From the NCBI GenBank assembly GCA_016859345.1, contig CM029120.1, forward strand, positions 23,903,501-23,967,500: a DNA stretch of 64,000 bases, written 5' to 3'. Position numbers and translations under genes: made by a program. The DNA is from Istiophorus platypterus (taxonomy: Eukaryota; Chordata; Actinopteri; Istiophoriformes; Istiophoridae). The notes beneath the pieces were generated by a model that searched no databases, had not been told where the DNA came from, and worked only from the letters and a program-made list of their open reading frames with translations. Shown here piece after piece: positions 47,400 through 59,627 of the stretch (positions within the stretch are counted from its first letter, which is position 1; every line of letters begins with the position of its first letter).

Positions 47400-50300
47400 A
47401 ATTGATTGATTTAGTGATAGACTGAATATGCAATGTACCAGGAAAAAGGGGAGACTATCCAGATCTTTTCCAACTTTACATGCTATATGTTGCCTGTAAA
47501 CTGTGGACTGAGCATGTGAATTAGCATTTTGCCATTTTCTACGTAATAATAAGCGTTTGTACAAAAAAATTTGAGCTTAAGCAAGTGTAAAAGACCATAG
47601 AGCTGAAATAATAAGTAGAATAAGTGATTAGTGGATTAATACAAAAAAGTAGTTATTTTCATACACTATTAAGGCCACTCGGAGTAAAGTAAATTTAACT
47701 TTTATGATAGTAAAATGCTAGAAAGTTTTAGTCTATTTTGGTTAGTTAATTGATCCACAATGATATTTGTGTGTGAATTCCAAAACAACCTGACCCTCAT
47801 GTTATAGTTTTTTGTTGTTGTTTTTTTATTGTCTCATGTGCTTGTTTTGCAGCACAGCTCTTCTCTCTTTTTTTGTCCACATGTTCTTTTCTCTTTATTT
47901 TGCCACATCTTTTTCAACTTAGGTTTCATCAATATGCACAACCTGTAGCTCCTGTATTTTGCAAGCAAAGTTTTTTATAGGATATTTTAATTATAACTCT
48001 GGATCTACTTTGAAGATATTTGGGGGTTTTGTGTCGTTTGGGCAGCACCAATCCTTTCATAGGTTATGTAGCTAAAGCTAGGTATAGTAATTTGATTAAT
48101 TAATCTCTCTGTATCAACCTGCTTGAGTCACAGGCAGACCACCCATCTGCCTGACTGCCTAAAGAGAAATCTTCAGCGGTGCCAAGGAAGAGTCTGCTGG
48201 CAGAATTACAAACACTGAAACAGTGGAGACATTGGCAGAGCCTGTCACCTAGGCAACCTACGATGCCTCAGGGAGGATCCACCCGGAGACGGCCATGAAT
48301 GGTTACCATGATTACCAACTCCTTAGGTTCCAAATGAAATTCTCCAGACTGCAAACTAAAGTAGGCAAAGCTATCTATTATTTTGCTCATCACTGGGTTC
48401 ATGTCAAATACTGGTAAAATATTCCAATCCTTAAAATGTGCTTTATAGATGCCCTAGGATCCATAAAGTAATATAGCCATATCATCTATAGCCTAGACCT
48501 ATTCTCTCACACTATTGCCTAATTTACCACGACTGGCTTATGAGCTCTCGGTTACTATCATTCTTTTGTTCAGCCTTTTTCAGCCTATTGAACTAATTCT
48601 GTGTTAGTAGACAAGTGTTAATACATTTTCATTATTTTAAGCCTAGTTGTTACTGTGTGCACTTTTGAAGTAGGTCCATTGATTCCAGAGGTCATGGCTT
48701 CTGATGTAAGACTGATTAATTTGGCCAAAAAATAAATTTTATTAGTCAGTTTCCTACAAAAGCAGGTACTGCCTTACAGGTCCTTATTTAATAATTATGG
48801 CCAAGATGCTACACTGCTATGTCTGTATGCTTAAATCAACATGGTTATGCAAATACATCTCTGGCTGATCGTAGGTTTGGGAAAAGTGGCCTTCAGTCAA
48901 TAGATAAAATGTCCTTTAGCCATAACGTGCAGCCAAATTTATTTAATATCTATTTGTTGTTATGAGGCAGGAGAACTCGTTACCTGCCTCTGAATGGCCA
49001 GAAAGTCTTCATCTCCTACTGCAGAAGACATTTATTGTTTTTCATTGACTCTCCGGTTAAATATATTTCTCTCAACTCCAGCCTTCAGGGTGTTCCTCCT
49101 CTGCTTCTCTGCTGCCTTCAGCTCCCTTGAAACTCTTTGTTTCTCTGTCTTTGAGGTATTTTTTTTATCTTTTCTGAGCATCTCTGTATTGTAGTGCCCT
49201 CTGTCATTCTTGAGAGACATTTTCTTAATTTTTTCCAGGAGATGAAGTCTGTTCCTGGTCTTCACCTAGTTGTTGAAGAGATGGTATAATCCACAGCAAA
49301 ACTCAAATACCTTTTTGAGTTCTCCACTCTTTGAAAAAAGCTTCAGTTGTCTCCATGTGTGAAACAGTAATATAGGTTATTTAAGTGTTCCTTCACCAAC
49401 AATACTTTGAATCATCTTGACAGTATTTTTCTCCTACTGGGTGAACCTGCCCAGCTTCAGATCAACCAGGAAGGCATGTGTTATTGGAGCAGACAGAGAG
49501 ATACATTTTTTTGTTAAATAAATGTAAAATAGCCCTGGGGTGTTGATGATAGCAATCTTTCAACCTCTAACTTCTCTATCAGCTCTTTGCATTGAAAGTT
49601 CCAAATAGAAGACAGTTCAGACTCAAATACCTCTCTTCCTAATATGGTCTCTCCTGCTGCAACCCCCCCTGCCTGTTCCCCACAAAAATTACTAGATTTC
49701 ATCACTCTTCTTATGCTTCTCAGATCCAGTTGTGAACACAGAAACACAGAAACAACTTTGTTTTCCAGCTTTTTGTTCTATTTGAATAACTTCTGATAAA
49801 ACTACAGTGAGCTGCTTTTTAAGGAAATAATTGAACAATTTAAAAGTGAAACAATATGTTTGTGAGGTGTTTGTGAAAATGCTTCATTCTTCATGCTTCA
49901 GTGGGTTCGGGCTTAGAGTGACAGAGTAACATAATCAGAAAGTACTGAGAGGCAAAGTTACACATCGCCATTTTGTCTTTTTGAATTCATTGACAATAAT
50001 AAGAGAATCAAGTGTCCTTATCCTGTAATATGGTTTGGTGTAACAAAAGACTTTCCGTCCTTTTTTCCAGCTGATCACCTGACTGTTTATATTCCCTACT
50101 GGTTTGTTGGATTTTGCCAATCCCCAGCCCCTTTTGTCTACTCACCTGAACTCCTGCTTACCTGTTGCTGACTCCAGCCTGCCCCTGGATTAACCCTCTC
50201 TCCTTTTTCCTCCTTTGCTTCTTTTTGCCTGCTAAGCTTCCAGTAAAGGTGAACTGCTTAATCTTCTATCTGTATTTCTCACTAATGCATTTGAGTCCTA

Positions 50301-52088
50301 CCTTTTTTACTGAGCCATGACACTTTTTCCCATCTGTCATATATCTGTGCAAGGTACAGATACACATATACAGTTAATGTAACTTAATTTAGATGCTGCA
50401 AATGCATAATAATTTAATAATCCATTGTGGTGAGTTCATAAACTATTTTGATTATATTACACAAGTCTTATACAGTCAAGATATTGCAAAAATGCAGCAT
50501 AATATAAGCTGATTAGCTCTATCTATTTTTAGGTAAAATAATTTTGTATCAACAAAAAGTGATCATAAGAATTCACCCTTCAATTATTTGCAGTTTACTA
50601 AGAATTAGTTGCAGTTTACTTTTTTTGCTGAGAAAAAAAAAGAACATAAACATCCTTATTTACTGTATGTTATACTTTCCTTACTGCACATGGCCATGCT
50701 GAAACCTCTACTGACAAAGCACCAATCAGTAGCTTCAACAGCTGCACCATCTGCAATGTCAGCTCCCAGCAGCTCCTGACAGCACAACAGGCTTTCTCTA
50801 AAACTATTAAACACAATAGAAAAAAAGATAACAACTGACTACGTTTATGAAAATGAGAAACACGTCTCACAGGACATTATCAGCATACTTATCCTTTAAG
50901 CCAACAGTAAAACTTCAAAAAAACAAATATTTCTTTATTCAGCTTAATGGCAGTGCATTTTCTTTAAGGTATCCAACAGGTTTTGTAAAGGCTGTGAATT
51001 TCAATAAGGCAAACAATTGTTTCTACTAAGAGTGTCATGTGAATATGGAAAATGAAAGAAACTATCACATAAAAACACACTTTCACTCTCCAGAATAGTA
51101 AATCACAGGGTTTTGGGCCAGTATACTTTATCAGAACTGCCTGTTGGATGCTCAGAGGGCTTAAGCAAACCCCTCATACTTTGGAAACATCAGATTGGGA
51201 GGGGGATGTGTCCAACCATCTTGGTAACTTTCCATCACTGTTGATGAGACATTCAGCCCCAGTTCATGACCTGATTGATTAGCTGTGCAGAAATGAGCAA
51301 GGGGCCAAAAAATGAACCTCCCTCTCAGCTCTCCATTTCAATTCTTGGCATAACTCTTCTGTCACTTTAAATGTGAATAACCAAGCGCTGCCCTATGATA
51401 CATTTCAGGAGAGACTAGCACTGTGTGCTATTATCCGAATATGGAAATGATATCACACCCTCTCTTGTCTATAACAGCTGGCTTTTGACTCTGTGGTTAT
51501 CCAATTAAAGCATAAAGTACCCAAAATGTGATAACCACAACAATAGTAAACAACAACAATAACAATAATGATAAAATGATAATAATGATAATAATAATAA
51601 CATTATTCAGTCATGTGTAATACCATCAATCACTTGAATTAAAATGGAAAGATGGGAATCTCATGGATGATGTTATGATCCTATAGGTTTTAAGGTTTGA
51701 TGTTTCTGCCAGTTTAGTAATTTCAACTTTTTTTTTCTGAGAAGACAGGTTTTGTGTGTGATTTTGTCAGAATTGTCTTAACAAAATTAAAATGCTTTAT
51801 TGTTGAAGAAAATAATAAAACATGGTGTCATAGTTATTTCGTATTTTTCCTTTTTTTAAGCATTTATTGTATAAAAACAAAAGTTGACAGACCTTGCACT
51901 TTCCCATGAATAGTGGGGTGGAATAGTAGCTTGCAAAACCATGTTTTGTTTTTTTTAAAATAGCTTCCTCTACATTTGCCGTGGGTTGTATTTACTTCTT
52001 TTCAATAAAAAATCAACAAACTATGTAATTTGCCCAGGGGTGCTGCAACATTTCCATACAATTGTGTAAGAGAAGAGCTGAGGTTATA
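47400..52088. other. Intergenic, no supported gene
   Basis: No exon chain could be built. Short minus-strand frames at 49,032-49,265 (Lys/Glu/Arg-rich, helical) and 49,514-49,747 are adjacent but unidentified. 50,020-50,330 ends in CTTTTTTACTGAGCCATGACA and resembles the 3' end of a fish LTR element, without a partner. 51,180-51,500 looks less degenerate and contains a PBX/HOX-like TGATTGATTAG. Confidence 0.45.
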
Positions 52089-52125
52089 AATATGTCTGTG
52101 TGAACAATTTTCACACAGACATATT
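52089..52125. repeat. Perfect 16-bp inverted repeat, 5-nt loop
   Basis: AATATGTCTGTGTGAA (52,089-52,104) is exactly complementary to TTCACACAGACATATT (52,110-52,125), with the loop CAATT. The sequence TGTCTGTGT follows again directly downstream. Confidence 0.85.
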
Positions 52126-53355
52126 GTCTGTGTCTAATTCTTCTCAGCATTAGATAACTTGCTGACTGACTGTTAGCAAGTCTAGCTTGGAGTGGAGAGC
52201 TACTATGCCTGACCAGTGATAGCAAGTTTCCAGCTAACCTTTAGCAGCTAGCTCACCAGCTGCAGTAACTCAAGATTAATGTAACCCTGTGGGTATATGT
52301 CACCATAAATCTAAACAAATCATCTATTTCAAAAGGATTTATGAATGATCTTTGCTGTGCCAATCTCTGGTTCAAATGTATTCATTAGTAAAAAAGACTG
52401 TCATGATGGCTGCAAACACCTGGTGATCATCATTGTGTGAAAATAGTATTTGTCATGATTTTATCAAATACAAGCACAATTATTTGAAAGCCTGCAGATT
52501 TTTACTACCAAAATTTCATGTTATATTCATGTGAATCCCATAAATAAAGGACCACTTTCAAGTTAAAGTATTACAAGGGTCCCACATAGTTTATGTTGTT
52601 AAACAATTGCACTGAGCAAACTACTAGTAAATGCTGAATCCTTAGTTTGAACCATCCTTTCACATCATTGCAGAGCCTGGAGACACACTGGAGACACACT
52701 TGCCTTGAAAAACATACTTGTTTCACAGCTAAGGAAATTATTTTAACCAAAAAAATATATATATATATTTTATAGATATATGTATTACCATAATACCATG
52801 ATAACTGATGTAGGGTGGTATCCACAGGAAAACACAGGTGCACATGTTGTCATGTTCAATTAATTCATCAAAGGAGAGATATGCCTTCTCTTTGTTAGGG
52901 AAGGACTCTCCTTCAGTTGCATCAATAATCCCAGTTATACAAATAATTGCAGTGTCTGAGAAAAGAGGATAAAATCTTACTGTAAAATCAGTAATCTTAA
53001 ATTTTCTCTTGTGTGTTGAGAAAAAAAAAATCTTATTTGATTATCTACCTAAGCTTATAAGAATCTAAATCCTAACTTGTAATGCATTTCTTAAAGTGAG
53101 GCACAAATGTAGCAGGAGCATCGTGTGGTTATGGAAACTGTGGATATATCATCCCGGCATTCTTAACTTGGCAGTGTCACTGGCCTTTAACTATGCCAGA
53201 GCATGTTAAAATCCTCACTTTACAGATGATCAGCTGGGTTGCTTAGTACACTCTGTTTAACACATCCCTTGCAAGTGACCTCAACAGGAACAAGGTGCTG
53301 AAACCCAATCAAAGCCCTTGTGTGTCTGGAGTTTGCAACCGGTATCTTAGGAAGT

Positions 53356-55563
53356 TCAGGTGTAACATGTTGCTTGTGAAAATCCTTTCAGTATCTTTGT
53401 CAGTGATTGGGTCATTGGGTCACAGTGACACTTTAGGTCACTATGCAAAGATCCCTTTTTAGCATACACAGATTGTGACCTGAAATAACAATCATCAGAA
53501 ATTGTGTCCAAGTGATCTGTTTCCTTCCTATGTGACTTCACATCAGAAAGAGGAAGATTTGTGGAATCCATTGTGAGTGCAAAAGGAGGAGGCTGGGTAG
53601 TTACCTCCCTGGTTTGCGGTACTCTGATGGTTGGTGTTGCCACTTGAGTTTTGTGGGATTGCTCCTAGTACAGGATGTTTGGGCTAAATAACAGGTTTCT
53701 GCAAAGTCTGCAAGGCTGACAGTTATGGCAGGAAGTAGCTCTGGTTGGATGGTTCCAGTTAATACATTGTCCAATATGTAACTTGAGAGGTGCTCAATGA
53801 TTTGGTGTCTTCTAATGTTGTTACTGTAGCTGGACAACAGTGGAGGTGTATATAAAAACCGCACAACAGGCCACATCTTGCAATGGTGAACTCAAAGAAA
53901 TGTCAATGTTATACTATTCTTAACATAAATTATTGTCTTAGTATAACAGATAAATACATATAGATAGGTAGATACTTTATTCAGCATATAATAGCTATAT
54001 ATAAAAGCAGATATCCCTGATGTTAACAAATGATAAACTGATGTTCAATTGATTAAAGAGGAGGAAGTGTTATGAAAATTTCTATGATATTGACCCACAG
54101 ATTAAAAGGAAACGGACAACAATTATCAGCATGCTAGTATAAAAGCAGTAGCAAGGTTTTGCAGCTCTTTTTGGTTTCATTGTATACATATATGTATGAA
54201 GTGCATGTTTGATATAGAGACAGTATATTATAGTGCATAGTTAATGGCTCAACCTGTTGTATATGCACTAGTAAAATGGTAATATCTTTTTTCTAGTTAA
54301 TTTCTACCTTTGTTTAACCATTTACTACTATTTTTGAAATTTATCTTTCCACCTTTCTTGTGGATAAATAAAGTACCTTTATACTAGCATATGTATGTTG
54401 TCTGTTCACATGCATTTTGTGTGTGGCTTTAACCAGTATGTTTCACTGTGTACAATTCCATTAGCTATATTAGCTAACATCATCTGACATTAGCGAACAT
54501 TAGCTGCTATTAGCTAACATAAACTGACATTAGGTGGAACTGACATAAGCTAACATTAGTTAAAATATCTGACATTAGTGAACATTAACTGTTATTAGCT
54601 TACATTAACTAACATTACCTGACAATAGGTAACATCAGCTAACAGCTAACATTAGTTAACATTATATAACCTTAGCTAACATTAGCTACCATTATCTGAC
54701 ATTAGGTAACAGTAGCTGACATTTTCAGTCTTGCAGGTTTGGAAAGAGGAAATTAAATGGATGGTGTAACTATTTTTGATTGTGATGTTGTTGAGGATCA
54801 CAACTGATTGATTACAGCAAATGACTATACATAATAGATGGCTGTACAATGCATTGGTCTCCAAAGGCTTTTGCAGAGGGAAAAACTCTCACTAATACCT
54901 TGTAAAAAAGGGAATAATAAGAAGAAGTTAACTCAACATCAGAGGGGAAAGCAGAGGAAATGCCCAACAGCACCTTCCACTGGTGAGCCTGGTCTTTTAT
55001 TGGACACGATGGCATGAAGTGTCCCAGTTGGGAGCAGTGAATGCACCAAGCTTTTGAAGGCTTTTGAAGGCTTCCCCCTCTGGACTGGCAGAACCATGGC
55101 TTGTCTGGTCACCTCCTTTTCTTGCTTCCTCAGATAATACAATATTTTAATCGCGAAGGTGATGAAGAAATCCAGATAAGGATCTGATTGCCCTAGCGCA
55201 GATCCATAATGGCTCAAGCTGCCATTATCTAGATCCAAGGAGTAGCAAATGGGGGAATTTTCGGCCCACTCAGTCATTCCTAGACCTTGGCTCAACTATA
55301 ATGTTTGCCACTTTAGCGCTTTCAGATGCAAATGCAGCTGCCTGCGTTTCAAACTGTAGCCCACACTGTACCTGGAAGGTATGGCAGTTATTGGAGTGAC
55401 CAGAAGACCTCTCCAGTCTGGACAGATGAGGAACAGAAGATGACAGGGTATCACACAAAGGAGCTTGTGTTACCTCAGCAGCAGCAGCAGAAACAATAGC
55501 AGAATGCATGACAGCATGAGCAATGGAACCCAGGGATTTAAAACACATGATTAGTTTTTGCAC
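53356..55563 (-). pseudogene. Unidentified, frameshifted coding-like blocks
   Basis: Several minus-strand frames of 60-118 codons lie close together: 55,563-55,270 (FKSLGSIAHAVMHSAIVSAA...), 55,295-54,939 (...DPYLDFFITFAIKILYYLRK...), 55,015-54,812, 53,876-53,601 (...IIEHLSSYILDNVLTGTIQP...) and 53,643-53,356. Neighbouring frames overlap in different phases, as expected if one ancient coding sequence had acquired frameshifts. The composition is normal rather than repetitive. I do not recognise the product, and chance is possible. The satellite at 54.46-54.72 kb interrupts the series. Confidence 0.25.
54460..54720. repeat. Degenerate TTAGCTAACA satellite
   Basis: About 20 imperfect copies of a 10-12-bp unit built on ATTAGCTAACATTAGCTGAC, with variants TTAGGTAACA and TTATCTGACA. 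Confidence 0.9.
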
Positions 55564-55904
55564 ACTGATCGTTGAGATAGACGCAACTCGGGACGCAGGT
55601 CAGGGTTCCACGAAAATCAGAGTCTGCATGGTGGGGAGCAGACTTTAGGGCCTAAAATGACCTAAAGAGCAGTGCAGGACATGACACACGACACATAGCA
55701 GCACTTGTTTGTTAGGGCCACAACTCCTTTTTTAAAGCCTCCTTATCTCACAAACAAAAGAATATATGAGTTGAAAATTTTGCACACTAGTTGTTGGGTA
55801 CAATGACATTTAGATAAAGTATGAAGAAAATCCAAGATAGTCAGTCAGGAAGCCTCTGTTGATTTGACATGGAAATGACCAAAAAATCAAAGAGAAGGCA
55901 TAGC

Positions 55905-56570
55905 TCTCCTTTGATGCCTTAACTGAACATGCTAAACTTCAAGCAGATCTTCAAGACATAAAGAGCTGGATGTCCAGCAACTTCCTACTGTTGAACTCAG
56001 ATAAAACTGAAGTTATTGTGCTTGCCCGCAATACTTCAGAAGCACATTATCTAATATATACTTACTCTAGATGTCATTGCTCTGGCTTCTAGCACCAGCA
56101 TTAGGAATCTTGGAATTGTCTTTGATCAGGACATGTCCTTTAACTCCCACATAAAACAAACAGCCTTTTTCACCTATGTAATATCGCAAAAATCAGGCAC
56201 AACCTTTCTCAAAATGATGCAGAAAGACTAGTACATGCTTTTGTTACTTCTAGGCTCGGTTATTGCAACTCATTATTATCAGGATGTCCCAATAAAACAT
56301 TAGATATTCTCCAGCTGATTCAGAGTGCTCCAAATCCCCATCTTCATTTACAAAGTTCTTAATGATCTGGTATCATCATATCTTAAAGAGCTCATAGTGC
56401 CTTACTATCCCATGAGAACACTTTGCTCCCAGAATGCAGACCTACTTGTGGTTTCTAGAGTTTCCAAAAGTAGAATGGGAGGCAGAGAATATATTGAATT
56501 TACAGTCAAAATTATACCAAAACATTCAACCAGGTGTTGAACCCTAACCCTAACCCTATCTCCTTGGAGC
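55905..56570 (+). mobile_element. Non-LTR retrotransposon reverse-transcriptase remnant (L2/CR1-like)
   Basis: Frames on the plus strand read KLQADLQDIKSWMSSNFLLL then NSDKTEVIVLAR; NIAKIRHNLSQNDAERLVHA then FVTSRLGYCNSLLSG; ILQLIQSA; and VLNDLVSSYLKELIVPYYPM. This is the C-terminal reverse-transcriptase region of jockey/L2-type LINEs. It is broken by frameshifts and by a deletion of roughly 100 bp between QSA and the YKVLNDL block, and lacks the endonuclease end. Confidence 0.8.
56542..56559. repeat. Short telomere-like CCCTAA repeat
   Basis: CCCTAACCCTAACCCTAT: two perfect units plus one with a final mismatch, at the 3' edge of the LINE remnant. Confidence 0.8.
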
Positions 56571-57427
56571 CTGACTGAATTTTGTCAATGCTAGTAGCAG
56601 TCTTCCACCATTGTGGTTTTAATTGTTGTCCACAGAATAATGTCAACACTAGTCAGCAAGTGTTCCCACTTTGTGCCAGAGTCCTCAGTTTGGTGCCTGG
56701 CTGTACTGGTTTTTGACATACTGATCAGAAAAAGGAACTATGCAAAAAAACAAGTTAGAACATTTTTCAGGACATACTTTAAATACCAAAAAGTAGTATT
56801 AAATATTGACTTTTATTAAATACTTAACCGTGACTAACCTGCTTATCTATAATCTCAGACACCAGATGACACACTCAAATTTCTGCAATAATTCAAGGTA
56901 GCAAAATGGCACTTCGTTTTATTTGAAGAAGCAATTTTAAATAGTGTGTTTTAATATTAAGCTAAATGACTACATAGTGTATGTCATATTGGAGAGGGGA
57001 TTCATGGTGAAAGTCTGCGTTTGTCTCTCTGTCTTTAACATTAAAATGTGTTTCCATATTTTCTTAATGATCCTTTTACTGAACATCATTCTAAGTTTGT
57101 CATGTGAATCACTCAAACTCTGAAAAGTAAAACTGACCTAGGCCAGCCCTCATACTAACTGAGTGCCTGGCTGTGGGCTTCTGCAGGATGAGTCCTGGAT
57201 TTTAAATTTGGATTTAGTATCGTTATCACATCTGGATAATCTGTTTACCTCCAAAGTAGTCAGTTTAATGCTGATCAGGATTCTTTGGGATTAACCCTTT
57301 CCTCCTCAGTTTTTCCACCACAGGTCTAAACTGCTGTTTAGCCTGTGAGTGTGCCACTTTTTATAAACTTTTGTACTACCTAGGTGGTTTCCACTTCTGT
57401 AAAGTTTGGCTTATTCAAGAGGTTTAA

Positions 57428-57560
57428 ACTGTAAGGGAGGCACAGAGGGAGGGTCATAAGGCAAAGATGCTGCATGAGGTGAATAGGACTGAGGCATGCA
57501 GTGGTTTGAAATTAACAGGAAGTTAATTATTATATATTGGCTGCTCAGCACAATCAACTG
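57428..57560 (+). repeat. Dispersed repeat, copy 2 (pair with 1.52 kb)
   Basis: Partner of the block at 1,515-1,680, same orientation, with shared order of motifs. Family unknown. Confidence 0.45.
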
Positions 57561-58139
57561 TTGCTTTAAAATCAGTGGCAATGTCACACACATCATGGAG
57601 GAGATTAAGGTTGGCCACTTTAACACCCTTTGGTGAAGATAATGCAGACTATAAAAAAAACATATGATTTCTAATCAGCCATTGGCAGACTACTTCAGGC
57701 AACTAAGCTCCTACAATGTGAAGTTCCTATAAACAGCCACCTGATGTCAGTATTGTCTGAGGATAAAAAATAAATAAATTTTAAAAAAGGCTAAATCTGC
57801 TTTTTCATATAAGCACACACGTAAACACACACACACACAAACACATATACACATGGTATCTATTCATGTGTGAACTGTCCTGTATTTACATTTTGTTATT
57901 TTTCTTTTTGTGAGAAAATTGTCTCTGTTTTTGTGTTGCTGAGAAGCTCTTCAGATGGGTCAGGAAGTCTTTAGGGTCACAACAGTACCTTGTTATCTTA
58001 ATACTTAAGTATCAGCTTACTGACACCCTAGGTAGGAGTTTATCAATAAAGAATGACAAGTAGTCAGGTAGATTCTGGTGCAATTCTCATATCTTTCTGT
58101 AAATATGAAAAAAAAAAAAAGGAAAACAAAAAAATTACA

Positions 58140-58328
58140 GTAAACCGAGACTGGTTCATGAACACAGACAATAGTGAAACCCAAATCTCTCTCTTTCATA
58201 CAGTCATTATACTCCTCCTGGGTGGTAATTCCAAAGGTGTGTTCCTTCAGGTGCTTTCCAGTGGATAGGTATTTTCCAACAGATGGTATTAGTGCTTTCC
58301 ATATTGTCACTCCTTTTTTTTTTTGCAT
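58140..58328 (-). pseudogene. Unidentified open-frame fragment
   Basis: The minus strand encodes GVTIWKALIPSVGKYLSTGK and HLKEHTFGITTQEEYNDCMK, then ERDLGFTIVCVHEP, before running into a poly-T-derived Phe tract. The composition is protein-like, but I do not recognise the family and there is no convincing splice context. Confidence 0.2.
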
Positions 58329-58728
58329 TAGCCCCTTTTCTGTATTCTAATGGTGTGTCAGTGAGCCTTTGTTTTCAACAAGTCTTGCCCACCGGATCCT
58401 AAATTAATTTTCAGACTCACCTTTTGCTGAATTATTTACTCTGTGATTGTGCATTCTGTGCATATACCAAGGCATTCTCTTAAAAAAAAAGTTGACTGTG
58501 AGCGGGACATAGGTTCAATACATTTACATACTGAAAGAAACTGAAGTCTGTAGACTGGCTCCTTGCATTTAAAACTAAAGTCAACCCCTAACTGTGATTT
58601 GGCTTAAAATTTGTTGCATTTTTAGATATTTACACTGGCTGTGTCTCCATCTGACTCTGTCAAATCCAGTACATTTAAATTTTGATTCAGAGTGTGTCTT
58701 GTCAAAGGTTTGATGAGTTAAGTTTTAT

Positions 58729-58730
<2 letters not shown>

Positions 58731-58786
<56 letters not shown>
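58731..58786. repeat. (TA)n microsatellite
   Basis: About 28 uninterrupted TA units. Confidence 0.95.
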
Positions 58787-58788
<2 letters not shown>

Positions 58789-59596
58789 GCCTGAATCTTG
58801 GTCTTTAGTTGCTTCTATCGGTTTTCACAGAGCTTTTAGCTTTGTATGACACAGCCAGTGATGGGAATTCATATGTAAGAAAAGTGTTGGAAAGACTGAT
58901 GCAACACATTTTTTTACTCTAAAAAGAATCCATCTATACAACTCATAAATTTATTAAAACATTTCAAATCACCACCTTAAACAATTATTGCTTATTTCAA
59001 CAGTTTTTCAGAAACAAATATCTGTTACTTGATGCAAAGCAGAGTAAGGAAGATCTCCTCAGAGGAATTAAGTAAAAAAAACTTGACAATATGTTTTTGT
59101 AACAAGTTCATTTGCAATAGAAAAATGAAGATTTTATCCTACTTGCAGATTTCCTATGATTAAAACACTATATTTTGGATTTAATAGAAGCTAGCATTTT
59201 AAAAATGGCAATATGCATCATAAAAGTGATTTTTTTTTTTTTTTTTTTGAAGCAAGGACACCGGAATGTCATTCTAGAGGTATTATCTCTTCCATGTTGG
59301 CATGAAAGTGCTATTAAGGAGCAAAGATCAGACATACACAGTCAGAGACCAGCTGGTGAACATAGTGTAGCATTTAGCAGCCAAAAAAAACAAAATTTTT
59401 TCTTAGGAGTTGGTAGAGATCAAAAACTAAAATAGAGTGAATAGTGGACTTGCCAAATAGACACCAACATCACTCCAAAAGAAGGATTATGTTGCTCTGT
59501 AACTTCATGATGTGTAAATAAGCAACTGTTTGCTGACATGCTCATCAGATCTAGTGGTATGCTAATGGTGTCTTCACTAATTGTTTCAGTCCCCCA

Positions 59597-59627
<31 letters not shown>

